Shown piece after piece: positions 5,560 to 6,104 of a stretch of 6,104 bases of DNA; position 1 is the first letter of the stretch; each line of letters opens with the position of its first letter. Made by a program: the position numbers and the translations under genes. The notes under the pieces are model-generated. The model was not told where the DNA came from and searched no databases. It saw only the letters and a program-made list of their open reading frames with translations. The stretch is from an uncultured Spirochaetales bacterium. GTDB lineage: Bacteria > UBP6 > UBA1177. The stretch covers positions 1 through 6,104 of the forward strand of contig CACZFE010000142.1 of the NCBI GenBank assembly GCA_902780365.1, in the 5' to 3' direction.

Positions 5560-5572
5560 GAGGTGCGCTTTG
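5560..5572 (+). promoter_or_regulatory. Ribosome binding site setting the TTG start of gspC
   Basis: GAGGTG at 5560-5565 lies four bases before TTG at 5570. That start gives a protein beginning with a short basic segment and then one membrane helix, as expected for GspC. The next in-frame start (TTG at 5600) would cut into the helix and has no comparable site. Confidence 0.65.
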
Positions 5573-6104
5573 AAAAGCAGAACGGTTTTAAATATAGCTT
5601 TGTTCATCGCGATAGCGGCGGCGGTACTTTCGTTTATAGGATTTGTACTCGCTTTTGTCGTTAAAGGTGAGCAGGTTTATGTGCCGATCGGAAGAAATTA
5701 TTATAAAACGCTGGAAGGAAATACAGACGAGGAAAAGAAAGAGAGTTTTTATTTCGGAAAAAATCCTAACAACATGAGCGCGGCAAATATTTTTGATTCG
5801 TCGTCGCGTTTTATCGCTCTGACGGAACAGCAGACGACAGACACAGTCGAAGAGAGCAAGGTCGTCCCTGAAATGAGCAAGGAAGACATTTTCTTTTATC
5901 TCGAAAATCCTGATAAATGCACGCTTTTGCCGGGTTACGAGCTCACCGGAACGATAGTTGCGAAGGACAACGATTTTTCGTTTGCGATCCTCAAAGGCAA
6001 GGGAAGCGGCGGAGCTGTCACAAGAACCGGCTCAGAAGTGCAGGAAGGCGTGATACTCGCTTTTGTCTGGAGAAACATCGCTATCTTCAGGACGACAAGC
6101 GGTG
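5570..6104 (+). CDS. gspC: GspC-like type II secretion inner-membrane protein, N-terminal part
   Basis: A gene with a TTG start that runs off the end of the window; 178 residues are visible. The order is a short basic N-terminus, a single membrane helix (about residues 6-31), a periplasmic linker rich in Glu, Ser and Thr (about 33-116), and a beta-rich domain (about 119-178) beginning L-P-G-Y-E-L-T-G-T-I-V. That domain, with an A-I-L-K-G...G-S-E-V-Q-E-G-V-I-L-A-F...I-A-I-F-R pattern, resembles the homology region of GspC (L.G.V......AII......Y..GDEI..A.V..I..D.V.L), which contacts the GspD secretin. GspC genes usually lead type II secretion operons, and a sigma-54 element with IHF site lies directly upstream. 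A PilP or other secretin-partner protein with the same fold is the main alternative. Residues after 178 would show a PDZ or coiled coil if this is GspC. Confidence 0.65.
   Translation, partial: MKSRTVLNIALFIAIAAAVLSFIGFVLAFVVKGEQVYVPIGRNYYKTLEGNTDEEKKESFYFGKNPNNMSAANIFDSSSRFIALTEQQTTDTVEESKVVPEMSKEDIFFYLENPDKCTLLPGYELTGTIVAKDNDFSFAILKGKGSGGAVTRTGSEVQEGVILAFVWRNIAIFRTTSG

Noticed and set aside
1..6104. CRISPR arrays, tRNA or rRNA genes, transposases, attachment sites
   Set aside because: No regularly spaced long repeats, no tRNA-like stems or conserved rRNA sequence, and no transposase or integrase reading frame were seen; nearly all the DNA is covered by the listed genes.

Overview
The window looks like a chromosomal piece from a Gram-negative (diderm) bacterium of moderate G+C content. 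Outer-membrane biology dominates it: the end of a maltoporin-type porin, a LapA/LapB pair (linked to lipopolysaccharide control in Enterobacteria), two lipoproteins with clear lipoboxes, and the start of a GspC-like type II secretion gene. The very cysteine-rich lipoprotein, with repeated C-x5-C-type knots after a signal lipobox, is a style I associate with Myxococcota and related former Deltaproteobacteria. That assignment is an inference from protein style, not from a marker gene comparison.

Layout. Bases 1-317 carry the 3' end of a LamB-like porin on the + strand. After a 76-bp gap with a good promoter candidate, four + strand genes run tightly from 394 to 3418: lapA-like membrane protein, lapB-like TPR/rubredoxin protein with a TTG start, a lipoprotein with 36 cysteines besides the lipidated one, and a thioredoxin-fold lipoprotein with a WCKAC site. 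Gaps are 9 bp, 0 bp and an 11-bp overlap, so they are almost certainly one operon. This operon meets a convergent - strand pair with no spacer at all: the two stop codons form the palindrome TGATCA (3416-3421). The - strand pair is a type I L-asparaginase (ansA, 5360-4341) followed by the GTPase Era (4351-3419), which overlap by 11 bp.

The 209-bp divergent region 5361-5569 is the most interesting noncoding stretch. Toward the + strand it contains an exact sigma-54 -24/-12 element (TGGCAC-N5-TTGC, 5519-5533), an exact match to the IHF consensus (5489-5501), and further upstream a 13-bp perfect dyad, three AATTG repeats at 8-bp spacing and a 7-bp-arm inverted repeat (5445-5481). This is the layout of an enhancer-dependent promoter. 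It reads into a TTG-started gene at 5570 encoding a GspC-like inner-membrane protein that runs off the window end. The prediction is that this type II secretion operon is switched on by a sigma-54 activator.

How the genes fit together. LapA/LapB are envelope homeostasis factors. The thioredoxin-like lipoprotein is translationally coupled to a protein that needs about 18 disulfides, which suggests a redox helper and client pair. Era (ribosome assembly) and asparaginase are housekeeping functions unrelated to the + strand operon.
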